Below are positions 1 to 7,624 of a stretch of DNA of 20,923 nucleotides, in pieces. Made by a program: the position numbers and the translations under genes. Each line of letters begins with the position of its first letter. Position 1 is the first letter of the stretch. The notes under the pieces are model-generated. The model saw only the letters and a program-made list of their open reading frames with translations, did no database searches and was not told the origin of the DNA. The stretch is from VGJW01 sp035286125 (GTDB taxonomy: Bacteria; Cyanobacteriota; Sericytochromatia; S15B-MN24; VGJW01): contig JAYKIS010000052.1 in assembly GCA_035286125.1 (NCBI GenBank), forward strand, positions 1 through 20,923, written 5' to 3'.

Positions 1-865
1 AGGTGGGCGTGCCCGTCTCGAACCAGTAGGACTTGTACTCACGCTCCTGGAAGAGCAGCAGCAGGTCGAAGGGGTTGTAGACCGATTCGCCCCGCCAGTT
101 GTAGCCGTTGTACCAGCGACGGATCCGCTCGCGGTCCAGCCCCTCGAGTTCGGGTGCGAAGACCGTATCGACGTCGTGGTCGGTATAGCCGCAGATGGCC
201 GAGTATTCGGGGCTGAGCGTGATGTCCCGCAAGTTGTTCAGGCCCGAGAACAGGCTGACCTTGGAGAATTTGCTGACGCCCGTGATGAAGACGAACCGCA
301 GGTGGGCGTCGGCATCCTTGAGGACGCTGTAGATATCGCGCAGGCCATCGCGCATCATGCGGGCCCGGTCCGGCTCCGTGAGGTTGTCGAGGATGGGCTT
401 GTCGTATTCGTCGACCAGCACCACGACACGTTGGCCGGCCTGCTCGTGCAGGTTCCGGATGAGATCCCCCAGGCGGCTGGGTGCGTCGCTGAACGACGAC
501 TTCAGATCGTGCTCCCGTTCCAGCATCGTCAGCTGGAAATGCATGCTCGCCGCCAGGTCCTCGGGGGTCTTGAGCACACCACTCCCGAAGCTCAACCGCA
601 GGACGGGATGCTTTACCGTCCAGTCCCAGTGCTCCTCGGCGTGCAGTCCCGTAAAGAGCGCCTTGTTGCCCTCGAAGAGTTCCTTCAGGGTGTCGAGGAA
701 CAGGCTCTTCCCGAATCGCCGGGGGCGGGACAAAAAGTAATGCGTGCCGCGCGCGACCAACCGCAAGGCCATGGGCGTCTTGTCGACGTAGTAGTGGGCA
801 TCCTCGCGGATCTTCGCGAAGGTCTGGATCCCCAGCGGCAGCTTCTTGTGTGGCGTCGCGCCCAT
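1..865 (-). CDS. AAA-ATPase-like / PD-(D/E)XK family protein, C-terminus cut by window edge
   Basis: About 288 residues are visible and the frame stays open to base 1, so the gene continues outside the window. The N-terminus has the family opening KLPLGIQTF, then YYVDKT. A P-loop follows at residues 47-54 (RPRRFGKS), and a Walker B-like strand ends in LVDEYDKP. These are the marks of the AAA-ATPase_like (DUF1703-linked) family, whose full members are about 500-550 residues and carry a C-terminal PD-(D/E)XK nuclease-like domain. That half lies outside the window, so I cannot confirm it. The start at 865 fits the family N-terminus. In-frame ATGs at 877 and 874 would add three or four residues, and the frame is closed by a stop at 899-901. 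None has a good Shine-Dalgarno sequence. The cellular role of the family is not settled. Confidence 0.88.
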   Translation of the reverse strand, partial: MGATPHKKLPLGIQTFAKIREDAHYYVDKTPMALRLVARGTHYFLSRPRRFGKSLFLDTLKELFEGNKALFTGLHAEEHWDWTVKHPVLRLSFGSGVLKTPEDLAASMHFQLTMLEREHDLKSSFSDAPSRLGDLIRNLHEQAGQRVVVLVDEYDKPILDNLTEPDRARMMRDGLRDIYSVLKDADAHLRFVFITGVSKFSKVSLFSGLNNLRDITLSPEYSAICGYTDHDVDTVFAPELEGLDRERIRRWYNGYNWRGESVYNPFDLLLLFQEREYKSYWFETGTPT

Positions 866-1134
866 GGCGGTCATCATAACGGCGGGCCGGGGTGGGCGCT
901 ACAGGAAGGAAACAGGGCCCTGACTCCATAGTGTGGCCATCAACGGAACGGCGGTGCTGCCCGAGAACGGCTTGGCCTGCTCGACGTTCGGGGGCGACAG
1001 ACCCAATCCCTTTGCTCTCTGGTGCCTGGCTTGGAGTAGGTGGGGCCATCCCCGCGACTGTGCCCGCACCGAGGCCGGTCCGGGGAAAGCCGGGCTCTGT
1101 TGACGTGGGCTTGGTTCAGGCCCACAGTCGAAAT
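866..1134. other. Gene-free stretch between divergent genes
   Basis: About 270 bases lie between the minus-strand ATPase-like gene and the small plus-strand ORF. Open frames run through it on both strands, but their translations are arginine/proline-rich and low in plausible domain content, as expected of GC-rich non-coding DNA. I see no convincing -10/-35 pair. A small hairpin (GTGGGC at 1105-1110 with GCCCAC at 1120-1125, loop of nine) lies just before the small ORF. I see no tRNA-like fold. Confidence 0.4.
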
Positions 1135-1404
1135 ATGCTGCCGCTCGATACGGACCATGGGGCCTATGCTGCCCAGCTCGAGGCTTGGCACCGCATGGGC
1201 CCGCAGGGCCGTTTTGCCCTCGTTGCGCGCATGAGCTCGGATCTCAGGGAATTGAGCAGGGCTGGCATTCGCCAGCGCCATCCCCACTGGACCGACATCC
1301 AGGTCGAACTGGAGTTGCGTCGCTTGATGTGGGGCGATGAACTGTTCGGCAAGGTGTACCCCGAGCAGCAGGTTTCGTCCTCTCCTGTGGGGCTTGATAG
1401 CTGA
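1135..1404 (+). CDS. Small conserved-type hypothetical protein (89 aa)
   Basis: The core, roughly residues 20-75, reads like a widespread family of small soluble bacterial proteins. These follow the pattern 'phenylalanine/leucine-rich helix, R.MSSDLRELSRAGIR, RHP.., WGDELF.K.YP'. Such proteins are often encoded next to a small nucleotidyltransferase-like gene, but none is visible here. Their function is unknown to me. The ATG at 1135 is the best in-frame start, but it has no clear Shine-Dalgarno sequence. Upstream in-frame TTG/GTG codons exist near 1102-1111, so the true N-terminus is uncertain. The serine-rich tail after YPEQQ looks unstructured. The rqcP gene lies 146 bases downstream on the same strand. 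Confidence 0.62.
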   Translation: MLPLDTDHGAYAAQLEAWHRMGPQGRFALVARMSSDLRELSRAGIRQRHPHWTDIQVELELRRLMWGDELFGKVYPEQQVSSSPVGLDS

Positions 1405-1550
1405 CCGCACAGGACCGGAGGGTGCTGGCACCGCGTCATCGTGAGAATCAGCGGAACAAGGCCCGACCACCCTCGACCCTTGCCAGCCAGTCCCACGTCC
1501 GTCACCATGCCGCAGGTGGGGCCGGAGGGTCCCGGGGGGCAGACAGGCGG

Positions 1551-1859
1551 GTGCGGCTCGACAAGTGGCTCAAGGTCTCGCGGCTCGTCAAGCGCCGCAC
1601 CGTGGCCGACACCCTGTGTGACCTCGGCCGGGTCATGATCGACGGACGCATCGCCAAATCCGCGACGCCCGTTCGCCCCGGCCAGCGCCTGCTGGTCCGT
1701 TGGGGCCACCGGATGACCGAGGTTCAGGTCCTCGAGGTGCCTGCCGGATCCGTTCCCGCCTCCGAAGCGTCCCGTCTTTTCCGAATCCTTGATGGCGTCA
1801 GCCCCGAAGTGGGCGAGGCCGAGCACGACGTCCCCGTTGTTCCCATGGAGAATGCCTGA
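1551..1859 (+). CDS. rqcP: S4-domain RNA-binding protein, RqcP-like
   Basis: This 102-residue protein is almost entirely an S4 RNA-binding domain. It begins RLDKWLKVSRLVKRRT, followed by the GRVMIDGR turn, then KSATPVRPGQ and a closing beta strand. The pattern matches RqcP (formerly YabO) of ribosome-associated quality control, which binds tRNA/23S rRNA on stalled 50S subunits and helps RqcH add C-terminal alanine tails. Hsp15-type proteins are the nearest alternative, but they usually lack the KVSRLIKRRT signature. Start choice: the GTG at 1551 places the S4 domain at residue 2 as in the family. The ATG at 1507 is in another frame. The Shine-Dalgarno sequence is poor (G-rich run at about 1533-1539). 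The stop lies one base before the enolase ATG, so the two genes are probably co-transcribed. The C-terminal acidic tail of about 30 residues carries the enolase ribosome site. Confidence 0.85.
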   Translation: MRLDKWLKVSRLVKRRTVADTLCDLGRVMIDGRIAKSATPVRPGQRLLVRWGHRMTEVQVLEVPAGSVPASEASRLFRILDGVSPEVGEAEHDVPVVPMENA

Positions 1860-1860
1860 C

Positions 1861-3141
1861 ATGCGTACCCGCATCGATGCCGTCAGCGCCCGCGAGATCC
1901 TGGATTCGCGCGGCAATCCGACCGTCGAGGTCGAAGTCTTCCTCGAGGGGGGCGTGACGGGTCGTGCCGCCGTGCCTTCCGGAGCCTCGACCGGCGCCCA
2001 CGAAGCGCTCGAGCTGCGCGATGCCGACCACAAGGAACGCTATCTGGGCAAGGGCGTCCTGCGCGCCGTCAGGCACGTCAACGAGGAAATCGCCGACGAG
2101 CTCGTCGGGCTGGATGCCCGGGACCAACTGGCGATTGACCAGCTGATGCGCGACCTCGACGGTACCCCGACCAAGGCCAAGCTGGGTGCCAACGCCATTC
2201 TGGGCGTGTCTCTCGCTGTCGCCCGTGCAGCTGCCGAGGCCGTCGGCCTGCCGCTGTTCCGCTACGTCGGCGGGACGGGCGCGCGGGTGATGCCCGTGCC
2301 CTTGATGAACATCATCAACGGCGGCGCCCACGCCGACAACAAGCTGGACTTCCAGGAGTTCATGATCGTCCCCACGGGCTTCGAGCGTTTCTCGGATGCG
2401 CTCAGGGCCGGTGCCGAGACCTTCCATGCGCTCAAGAAGGTCCTGAACGCCCAGGGCCTCGCGACGGGCGTCGGTGACGAGGGTGGCTTCGCTCCCGCCC
2501 TGGACAGCGCGCCTCAGGCCATCGAGCTCATCCTGACGGCCATCGAGAAGGCCGGTTATCGACCCGGCGACCAGATCCGGCTGGCGCTCGATTCCGCCTC
2601 GACCGAGTTCTACAAGGACGGTCGCTATCACTTCGAGGGCGAGGGCGTCGTCCGCTCCGCGGACGAGCTTGTCGCCTACTACGCCCAGCTGTGCAAGGAC
2701 TACCCCATCCTCTCCATCGAGGACGGCATGGCCGAGGACGACTGGGCGGGATGGAAGCAGCTGACGGAGGCGCTGGGTGGCCAGGTCCAGCTGGTTGGCG
2801 ACGACCTGTTCGTGACCAACCCCGAGCGCATCGCGCGCGGCATCCGCGAAGGCGTGGCCAATGCGGTCCTCATCAAGGTCAACCAGATCGGTACGCTGTC
2901 CGAAACCATCGAAGCCATCGACACCGGGCGCGGGGCAGCCTATCGTTGCGTGATGTCCCATCGCTCGGGCGAGACCGAGGACGCAACCATCGCGGATCTC
3001 GCCGTCGCCCTCAACTGCGGCCAGATCAAGACGGGCAGCGCGTCGCGCAGCGATCGCATCGCCAAGTACAACCAGTTGCTCCGCATCGAGGAACTGCTGG
3101 GTGACTCGGCCCGCTACCCCGGCCTGAGCGCGTTCTTCTAG
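1861..3141 (+). CDS. eno: Enolase (phosphopyruvate hydratase)
   Basis: 426 residues, the normal length for bacterial enolase. It converts 2-phosphoglycerate to phosphoenolpyruvate in the cytosol. The N-terminal capping domain opens with REILDSRGNPTVEVEV and carries the mobile loop SGASTGAHEA. The barrel holds every catalytic element: NGGAHADNKLDFQEFM, GDEGGFAP with the catalytic Glu near 207, the Mg ligands in ALDSAS (Asp about 242), SIEDGMAEDDW (Glu about 287) and GDDLFVTN (Asp about 314), the catalytic Lys in LIKVNQIGT (about 339), SHRSGETED (about 366-374) and IKTGSASRSDR (about 390). The gene looks intact. The start is ATG at 1861, with GGAG at 1847-1850 inside the preceding rqcP gene. 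Pyruvate kinase follows 29 bases downstream, which puts two consecutive glycolytic steps in one cluster. Confidence 0.98.
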   Translation: MRTRIDAVSAREILDSRGNPTVEVEVFLEGGVTGRAAVPSGASTGAHEALELRDADHKERYLGKGVLRAVRHVNEEIADELVGLDARDQLAIDQLMRDLDGTPTKAKLGANAILGVSLAVARAAAEAVGLPLFRYVGGTGARVMPVPLMNIINGGAHADNKLDFQEFMIVPTGFERFSDALRAGAETFHALKKVLNAQGLATGVGDEGGFAPALDSAPQAIELILTAIEKAGYRPGDQIRLALDSASTEFYKDGRYHFEGEGVVRSADELVAYYAQLCKDYPILSIEDGMAEDDWAGWKQLTEALGGQVQLVGDDLFVTNPERIARGIREGVANAVLIKVNQIGTLSETIEAIDTGRGAAYRCVMSHRSGETEDATIADLAVALNCGQIKTGSASRSDRIAKYNQLLRIEELLGDSARYPGLSAFF

Positions 3142-3160
3142 GCCCCCCCCGACCCGTGTC

Positions 3161-3165
3161 AGGAG
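3161..3165 (+). promoter_or_regulatory. Shine-Dalgarno site that decides the pyk start
   Basis: AGGAG lies five bases before the GTG at 3171. An earlier in-frame GTG at 3156 overlaps this region and would add only five residues, with no ribosome site of its own, so 3171 is preferred. A run of eight or nine C residues (3142-3150) fills the rest of the eno-pyk gap. Confidence 0.65.
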
Positions 3166-3170
3166 TCGTC

Positions 3171-4970
3171 GTGACCATCCAGCCCGAATCCCTCGCGGCA
3201 CGTCTTTCCAAGGTGGGCCTCGCCCACCGCAAGGGCACCAAGATCGTGGCCACACTCGGCCCCAGCTCCTCGTCAGAGGAGATGGTCGGCGCGCTAATCC
3301 GCGCCGGCGTCGATGTCTTCCGCCTGAACTTCAGCCACGGCGAGCATGAGACCCACCGCGAGCACGTGGCCCGCATCCGCCGCGTCTCGCGGGATGCCGG
3401 CCGTCCGATCGCCATCCTGCAGGACATTCAGGGGCCCAAGATCCGCATCGGCAAGGTCGTGGGCGACGAAGTCCAACTGGTGGCCGGCCAGACCTTCGTC
3501 TTCACGCCGGACCCCATCGAGGCCACGGCCGAGCGGGCCCACGTCTCGTATGATCGTCTTGCGGACGACATCCCTGTCGGGCACTCCGTGCTCGTGGACG
3601 ACGGTCGCCTCGAACTGGTCGTGACCGAGGTCCGCGGTCGGGACATCGTCTGCCAGGTCATTATCGGCGGCCCCCTGCGTCCCAAGAAGGGCGTCAACTT
3701 CCCCGGCTCTACGATGCGCATCTCGATCCTGACGGACAAGGACAAGCGGGACCTCGAGCTGGGTGTCGAACTGGGTGTGGACTATGTCGCGGCCAGCTTC
3801 GTGCAGTCGGCCGCCGATGTCCTCGAGGTCAAGGAACACCTGCTGGGCCTGGGCGCCACGACGCCCATCATCGCCAAGATCGAGCGCCCGCAGGCCCTGA
3901 CCAACCTCCGGGACATCGTCCTGGTCTCGGAAGGCATCATGATCGCCCGTGGTGACCTTGGAGTCGAGATTCCCGTCGAGGACGTGCCCCTGGTCCAGAA
4001 GCGGATCATCCGGTTGTGCAATGACGAGGGCAAGCCCGTCATCACCGCCACCCAGATGCTGGATTCGATGATTCAGAATCCGCGTCCGACACGCGCCGAG
4101 GCGACCGACGTCGCCAACGCCATCCTCGACGGCACCGACGCCGTGATGCTCTCGAACGAGACGGCGGCAGGCCAGTACCCGCTCGAGGCCGTCGAGGTCA
4201 TGGCCCGTATTGCCGTCCAGACGGAAAGGGCCATGAGCCGCGAGCCCCATCGGGTGCCCCCCGGGGATCGCCTGCGGCCTGTACAGGATGCCATTGCACA
4301 TGCCGTGACCAACATGGCCCCCCAGCTTGGGGCGGCGGCCATCCTGACGGCGACCTTCTCGGGGTCGTCCGCACGCATGGTCTCCAAGTACCGGCCCAGT
4401 TGCCCGATCATCGCGGCGACGCCCTCCGAGGCCACGACCCGCCAACTGGCGCTGGTCTGGGGCGTCGAGGCCCTCTTGGTGCCCGAGACCGAGACGACGG
4501 ACGAACTCTTCAAGCAGACGCTCAGGACCGTCACGCAGCAGGGCCTCGTCGATCACGGCGACATCGTGCTGCTGGTTGCGGGCGTGCCTATGGGGCAGGC
4601 CGGTACCACCAACCTGGTCAAGGTCGAGGTCGTCACCAAGGTCATCGCGAGTGGCATGGGCATCGGACAGCGTCCGGTCGCGGGCGTGGCCCGGTGGTTC
4701 GACGATCCCGAGACGGCCCTGCGCGACATGCAGCCCGGAGACATCCTGCTGACCGAGGCGACGGATGCAGCGTGGACGCCTGTGATGGCCCGGGCCGGTG
4801 CTGTCATCGTTCGTGCAGGCGGCCTCACGAGCCATACGGCCATCGTCGGCCTCGAACTGCGCGTGCCGGTCCTGCTCTCTTGCGAGGACGTCGCCCAGAT
4901 TCCGACGGGTCAGGTCATCACACTGGATCCGGGCCGCGGCGTGGTCTATCCCGGCCACATCCACATCTAG
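3171..4970 (+). CDS. pyk: Pyruvate kinase with C-terminal PEP-utiliser mobile domain
   Basis: 599 residues against about 470 for the minimal enzyme. It catalyses phosphoenolpyruvate + ADP to pyruvate + ATP. The barrel carries TKIVATLGPSS, the substrate motif FRLNFSHGE, IQGPKIRIG, the catalytic AKIERPQAL block, MIARGDLGVEIP with the metal ligands, and ITATQMLDSM followed by PTRAEATDVANAILDGTDAV. The C-terminal kinase domain follows (about 360-475). From about 495 to the end is an extra domain of the phosphohistidine 'mobile' type seen in PEP synthase and in some Bacillus and clostridial pyruvate kinases: GDILLTEATD, then GGLTSHTAIVGLELRVPVL with the conserved His near 555. In the pyruvate kinases where it has been studied, the extra domain is structural or regulatory, not catalytic. 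The stop is nine bases before the next gene. Confidence 0.97.
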   Translation: MTIQPESLAARLSKVGLAHRKGTKIVATLGPSSSSEEMVGALIRAGVDVFRLNFSHGEHETHREHVARIRRVSRDAGRPIAILQDIQGPKIRIGKVVGDEVQLVAGQTFVFTPDPIEATAERAHVSYDRLADDIPVGHSVLVDDGRLELVVTEVRGRDIVCQVIIGGPLRPKKGVNFPGSTMRISILTDKDKRDLELGVELGVDYVAASFVQSAADVLEVKEHLLGLGATTPIIAKIERPQALTNLRDIVLVSEGIMIARGDLGVEIPVEDVPLVQKRIIRLCNDEGKPVITATQMLDSMIQNPRPTRAEATDVANAILDGTDAVMLSNETAAGQYPLEAVEVMARIAVQTERAMSREPHRVPPGDRLRPVQDAIAHAVTNMAPQLGAAAILTATFSGSSARMVSKYRPSCPIIAATPSEATTRQLALVWGVEALLVPETETTDELFKQTLRTVTQQGLVDHGDIVLLVAGVPMGQAGTTNLVKVEVVTKVIASGMGIGQRPVAGVARWFDDPETALRDMQPGDILLTEATDAAWTPVMARAGAVIVRAGGLTSHTAIVGLELRVPVLLSCEDVAQIPTGQVITLDPGRGVVYPGHIHI

Positions 4971-4979
4971 GCCAGGGTC

Positions 4980-6551
4980 GTGGCTGACGGGACCGTGCCC
5001 ATCGGTGCGGGCGACGCTGCTGCGACCCGCCGTGCCGAAGCCGTCCTGATCGAGGCGTGGCAACTGCCGGCGGCGCTGCTGATGGAGCGGGTCGCCCTGG
5101 CGGCTGTCGGTCGTGTGCGGGCCCACCTGCCCCCGGCCGGTGGGGTCGTGGTCCTGGCCGGTCCAGGCCACAATGGGGCCGACGGGCTGGCGCTCGCCAG
5201 GCTTGTGGCCCTTCAGGGCGTGCCTGTCATGGTCCATGCTGACGAAGAGGCCGCCGGGACCCTGTGGCGCCAGCAAGCCGATTGGGCTCGCCGGGCCGGG
5301 GTGGCCTTCGGGCGCCTCGCCGATTGGCGTCCAGGCTCCGAGGCTGTCCTCGTCGATGCCCTGCTGGGCTTCGGGGCCTCCCGGGTCCCGGTCGGCGCCA
5401 TGGCCGACGCCTTGAGCCGCAGCCACGAATCGACGGCCTGGCGCCTTGCCCTCGACCTGCCCACGGGTCTCCAGCCTGCGACGGGCGTCCCCTGGGGGGC
5501 TGCGGTCTTCCATGCGGACGAGACGCTCGCCACAGGCATCGTGAAGCAGGCGGTGGTTGCCGATGCGGGCATCGCGGCCACGGGTTCGCTGGGCTGGGTG
5601 GATATCGGCCTGCCGCCTGACGCGCTTGCCCTGCTGCCGGGACGCGTCATTCGGCGTCCGGTCGATCCCGACGATGCGACAACCGGGGAGCGGGCGCGTC
5701 ACAAGGGTACGCGTGGCCGCGTGCTGGTGCTGGGTGGCGGACCCGGCATGCCCGGGGCACCTGCCTTCGCGGCCCTGGCGGCGATGCGGGCCGGTGCCGG
5801 CCTGGTCGAGGTGCTGGTCCCCGAGGATCTGGTGCCGCTCGTGGCCGAATGGGTCCCGGAGGCCTTGGTCAGAGGCTTGCCCCCTACCGCCCCGGATGCC
5901 CGGGTTCCTCCAGTCCTCCTGGAGGCCCTGGGCCGGGTCGACGCCGTGGTGGCGGGGCCGGGCACCATGCCCGGGGATTCCATGGCCTTGCTGGCCCGTT
6001 CCTGTTACCGGACCTTTGGCGGACCCGTCCTGCTCGATGGGGGTGCGCTCGATGCGCACCTCGAGGCGCTTCCGGATGCCCGCATCCGCGTGCTGACACC
6101 CCATCCGGGGGAGGCGGCCCGGATCCTGGGAACGACCTCGGCCGCCATACAGGCGGATCGTTTCGGTGCCTCGGAGCGCCTCGTGGCCACCACTCGGTCC
6201 CATGTCGTGCTCAAGGGCGCCCGGCCCATAGTCCGGGGCCCGGATGGCTCCTGGCACGTCATGGCCTGGGGTGAGCCCGCACTCGCGACGGCGGGCAGCG
6301 GTGACGTGCTCGCGGGCCTCCTCGGAGCCGCCCTGGCCGAGGCTGCCCGCGCCGGCCAGCAGCAGCGTGCGGCCTGGGACGACACGATTTCGGCAGCCGT
6401 TGCCTTGCACCAGCAGTGGGGCCATGCCGCCGCCGCCGCAATGGGCGAGCGCGGGGTCATGGCCCGTGATCTGCTAACATGGTCGCGTTCCGGCCCCGCG
6501 TGGTGGCCTGCCGCGCCCGGCCCCGAGTCGATGTGGACTCGGCTTTCCTGA
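4980..6551 (+). CDS. nnr: Bifunctional NAD(P)H-hydrate epimerase / ADP-dependent dehydratase
   Basis: 523 residues, usual for the fused enzyme. It repairs hydrated NADH and NADPH: the N-terminal YjeF_N domain epimerises R- to S-NAD(P)HX, and the C-terminal ribokinase-like domain dehydrates S-NAD(P)HX using ADP. Epimerase half (about 1-225): AEAVLIEAWQLPAALLMER, the phosphate loop GPGHNGADG at about 60-68 (the usual NNGGDG is here HNGADG), VDALLGFG and LDLPTGL. Dehydratase half (about 238-505): HKGTRGRVLVLGG, AMRAGAGLV, VAGPGTMPGD, LTPHPGEAARIL, LKGARPIV and the catalytic ATAGSGDVLAG with Asp near 441. The start is GTG at 4980 with a weak AGGG just upstream. Hydrate forms spontaneously or through GAPDH side activity, so placement beside glycolytic genes makes functional sense. 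It is separated from glpX by 42 bases. Confidence 0.95.
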   Translation: MADGTVPIGAGDAAATRRAEAVLIEAWQLPAALLMERVALAAVGRVRAHLPPAGGVVVLAGPGHNGADGLALARLVALQGVPVMVHADEEAAGTLWRQQADWARRAGVAFGRLADWRPGSEAVLVDALLGFGASRVPVGAMADALSRSHESTAWRLALDLPTGLQPATGVPWGAAVFHADETLATGIVKQAVVADAGIAATGSLGWVDIGLPPDALALLPGRVIRRPVDPDDATTGERARHKGTRGRVLVLGGGPGMPGAPAFAALAAMRAGAGLVEVLVPEDLVPLVAEWVPEALVRGLPPTAPDARVPPVLLEALGRVDAVVAGPGTMPGDSMALLARSCYRTFGGPVLLDGGALDAHLEALPDARIRVLTPHPGEAARILGTTSAAIQADRFGASERLVATTRSHVVLKGARPIVRGPDGSWHVMAWGEPALATAGSGDVLAGLLGAALAEAARAGQQQRAAWDDTISAAVALHQQWGHAAAAAMGERGVMARDLLTWSRSGPAWWPAAPGPESMWTRLS

Positions 6552-6552
6552 T

Positions 6553-6570
6553 GCCGCCGATGTTGGCGGC
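6553..6570 (+). other. Hairpin in the nnr-glpX gap
   Basis: GCCGCC (6553-6558) pairs with GGCGGC (6565-6570) around the six-base loop GATGTT. It lies two bases after the nnr stop and nine bases before the glpX Shine-Dalgarno sequence (GGAGG, 6579-6583). No T-run follows, so it is not a standard intrinsic terminator. It could be an mRNA processing or stability element that separates glpX expression from the genes above. A six-pair GC stem can also occur by chance in such DNA. Confidence 0.4.
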
Positions 6571-6593
6571 CACGTCCCGGAGGATGTTCGACC

Positions 6594-7610
6594 ATGGCTG
6601 GCACCGCCCCCCTGAAGCGCCCTGAAGTCCAGGACGACAATCGGCTCGAGTGGGACCTCTCCAACGAGATTGTCCAGGTTGTCGAGGCTGCGGCGCTGGC
6701 CGCCGGCCGCTGGATGGGCCAGGGCGACAACGACAAGGCGGACGAAGCCGCGACCGAGGCCATGCGCGAGGTCCTGAACTCGCTGTCGATCTCGGGCCGA
6801 GTCGTCATCGGCGAGGGTGAGCGTGACGAGGCCCCGATGCTCTTCATCGGTGAAGAGCTGGGCAAGGGTGGTCCCGAGATCGACATCGCCGTCGACCCCC
6901 TCGAGGGCACGAACCTGGTCGCCCGCGGCCTGCCGAACTCCATTGCCGTCATCGCTGTCAGCGAGCGGGGTGGCCTCGTCCACGCCCCCGACACCTACAT
7001 GGAAAAGCTGGTCGTCGGCCCCGCGGCCGCAGGCAAGGTCGACCTCAACGCGCCTGTCAAGATGAACCTGGGCGTCATCGCCCAGAGCCTGAACCGCGAC
7101 ATCTCGGACCTGACGGTCATCATCCTGGATCGGCCCCGCCACGAAGAGTTGATTGAGCAGGTGCGTGCCGCCGGCGCGCGTATCCGCCTGATTGGCGATG
7201 GTGACGTGACGGCGGCCATCGCGGCAGCCGTCCGGGGTACGGCCGTCCATGCCGTCATGGGGACGGGTGGCGCGCCCGAGGGCGTGCTTGCCGCCGCGGC
7301 GATGCGTTGCCTGGGTGGGGAGATTCAGGGGCGGTTCCGCCCGCGCAATGCCTCTGAGGCCGAGCGCTGCATCCAGGCCGGGATTGACCTCGAAAAGGTC
7401 TACATGACCGAGGAGTTGGCCCCCGGGAAGCAGATCGTCTTCGCGGCGACCGGCATCACCGAGGGCGACATGTTCCGTGGCGTCCGCTACTTCGGCAGCG
7501 GCTCCCGGACCTATTCGCTGGTCATGGCCGCCTCTTCCGGCGTCATCCGCTTCGTGGACTCGGTCCAGGTCGCCAACCGCAAGGTGCCGGTGTCGCTCGA
7601 GCGGATCTGA
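6594..7610 (+). CDS. glpX: Class II fructose-1,6-bisphosphatase (GlpX / cyanobacterial F/SBPase type)
   Basis: 338 residues, typical of class II enzymes. It hydrolyses fructose-1,6-bisphosphate to fructose-6-phosphate. Cyanobacterial members also act on sedoheptulose-1,7-bisphosphate. Diagnostic motifs in order: VVEAAALAAGRWMGQGD, ADEAATEAMRE, VVIGEGERDEAPMLFIGEE with metal-binding acids, the IAVDPLEGTNL phosphatase motif, RPRHEELIEQVRAAGARI, IGDGDVTAAIA, MGTGGAPEGVLAAAAMRCLGG and the C-terminal FAATGITEGDM. The chain resembles the cyanobacterial form along its length. Whether it has SBPase activity cannot be judged from sequence. The start is ATG at 6594 with GGAGG ten bases upstream. It is the gluconeogenic member of a cluster otherwise made of eno, pyk and nnr. 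The permease gene starts 14 bases after its stop. Confidence 0.96.
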   Translation: MAGTAPLKRPEVQDDNRLEWDLSNEIVQVVEAAALAAGRWMGQGDNDKADEAATEAMREVLNSLSISGRVVIGEGERDEAPMLFIGEELGKGGPEIDIAVDPLEGTNLVARGLPNSIAVIAVSERGGLVHAPDTYMEKLVVGPAAAGKVDLNAPVKMNLGVIAQSLNRDISDLTVIILDRPRHEELIEQVRAAGARIRLIGDGDVTAAIAAAVRGTAVHAVMGTGGAPEGVLAAAAMRCLGGEIQGRFRPRNASEAERCIQAGIDLEKVYMTEELAPGKQIVFAATGITEGDMFRGVRYFGSGSRTYSLVMAASSGVIRFVDSVQVANRKVPVSLERI

Positions 7611-7624
7611 GGTTTCATGGTCCT

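Noticed and set aside
39..1049. Alternative minus-strand open frame over the ATPase-like gene
   Set aside because: Reading the neighbouring frame from 865 gives the intact P-loop ATPase that runs off the window. The other frame is arginine/proline-rich noise.
1105..1139. Promoter TTGGTT/TATGCT (17-base spacer) for the small protein
   Set aside because: The -10 would overlap the chosen ATG, and the match is weak. It would only make sense with a later start that the family does not support.
3294..6425. Very long minus-strand open frame opposite pyk and nnr
   Set aside because: The plus strand encodes two enzymes with complete catalytic motifs. The opposite frame is open only because GC-rich codons give few stops, and its translation is low-complexity His/Gly/Arg-rich.
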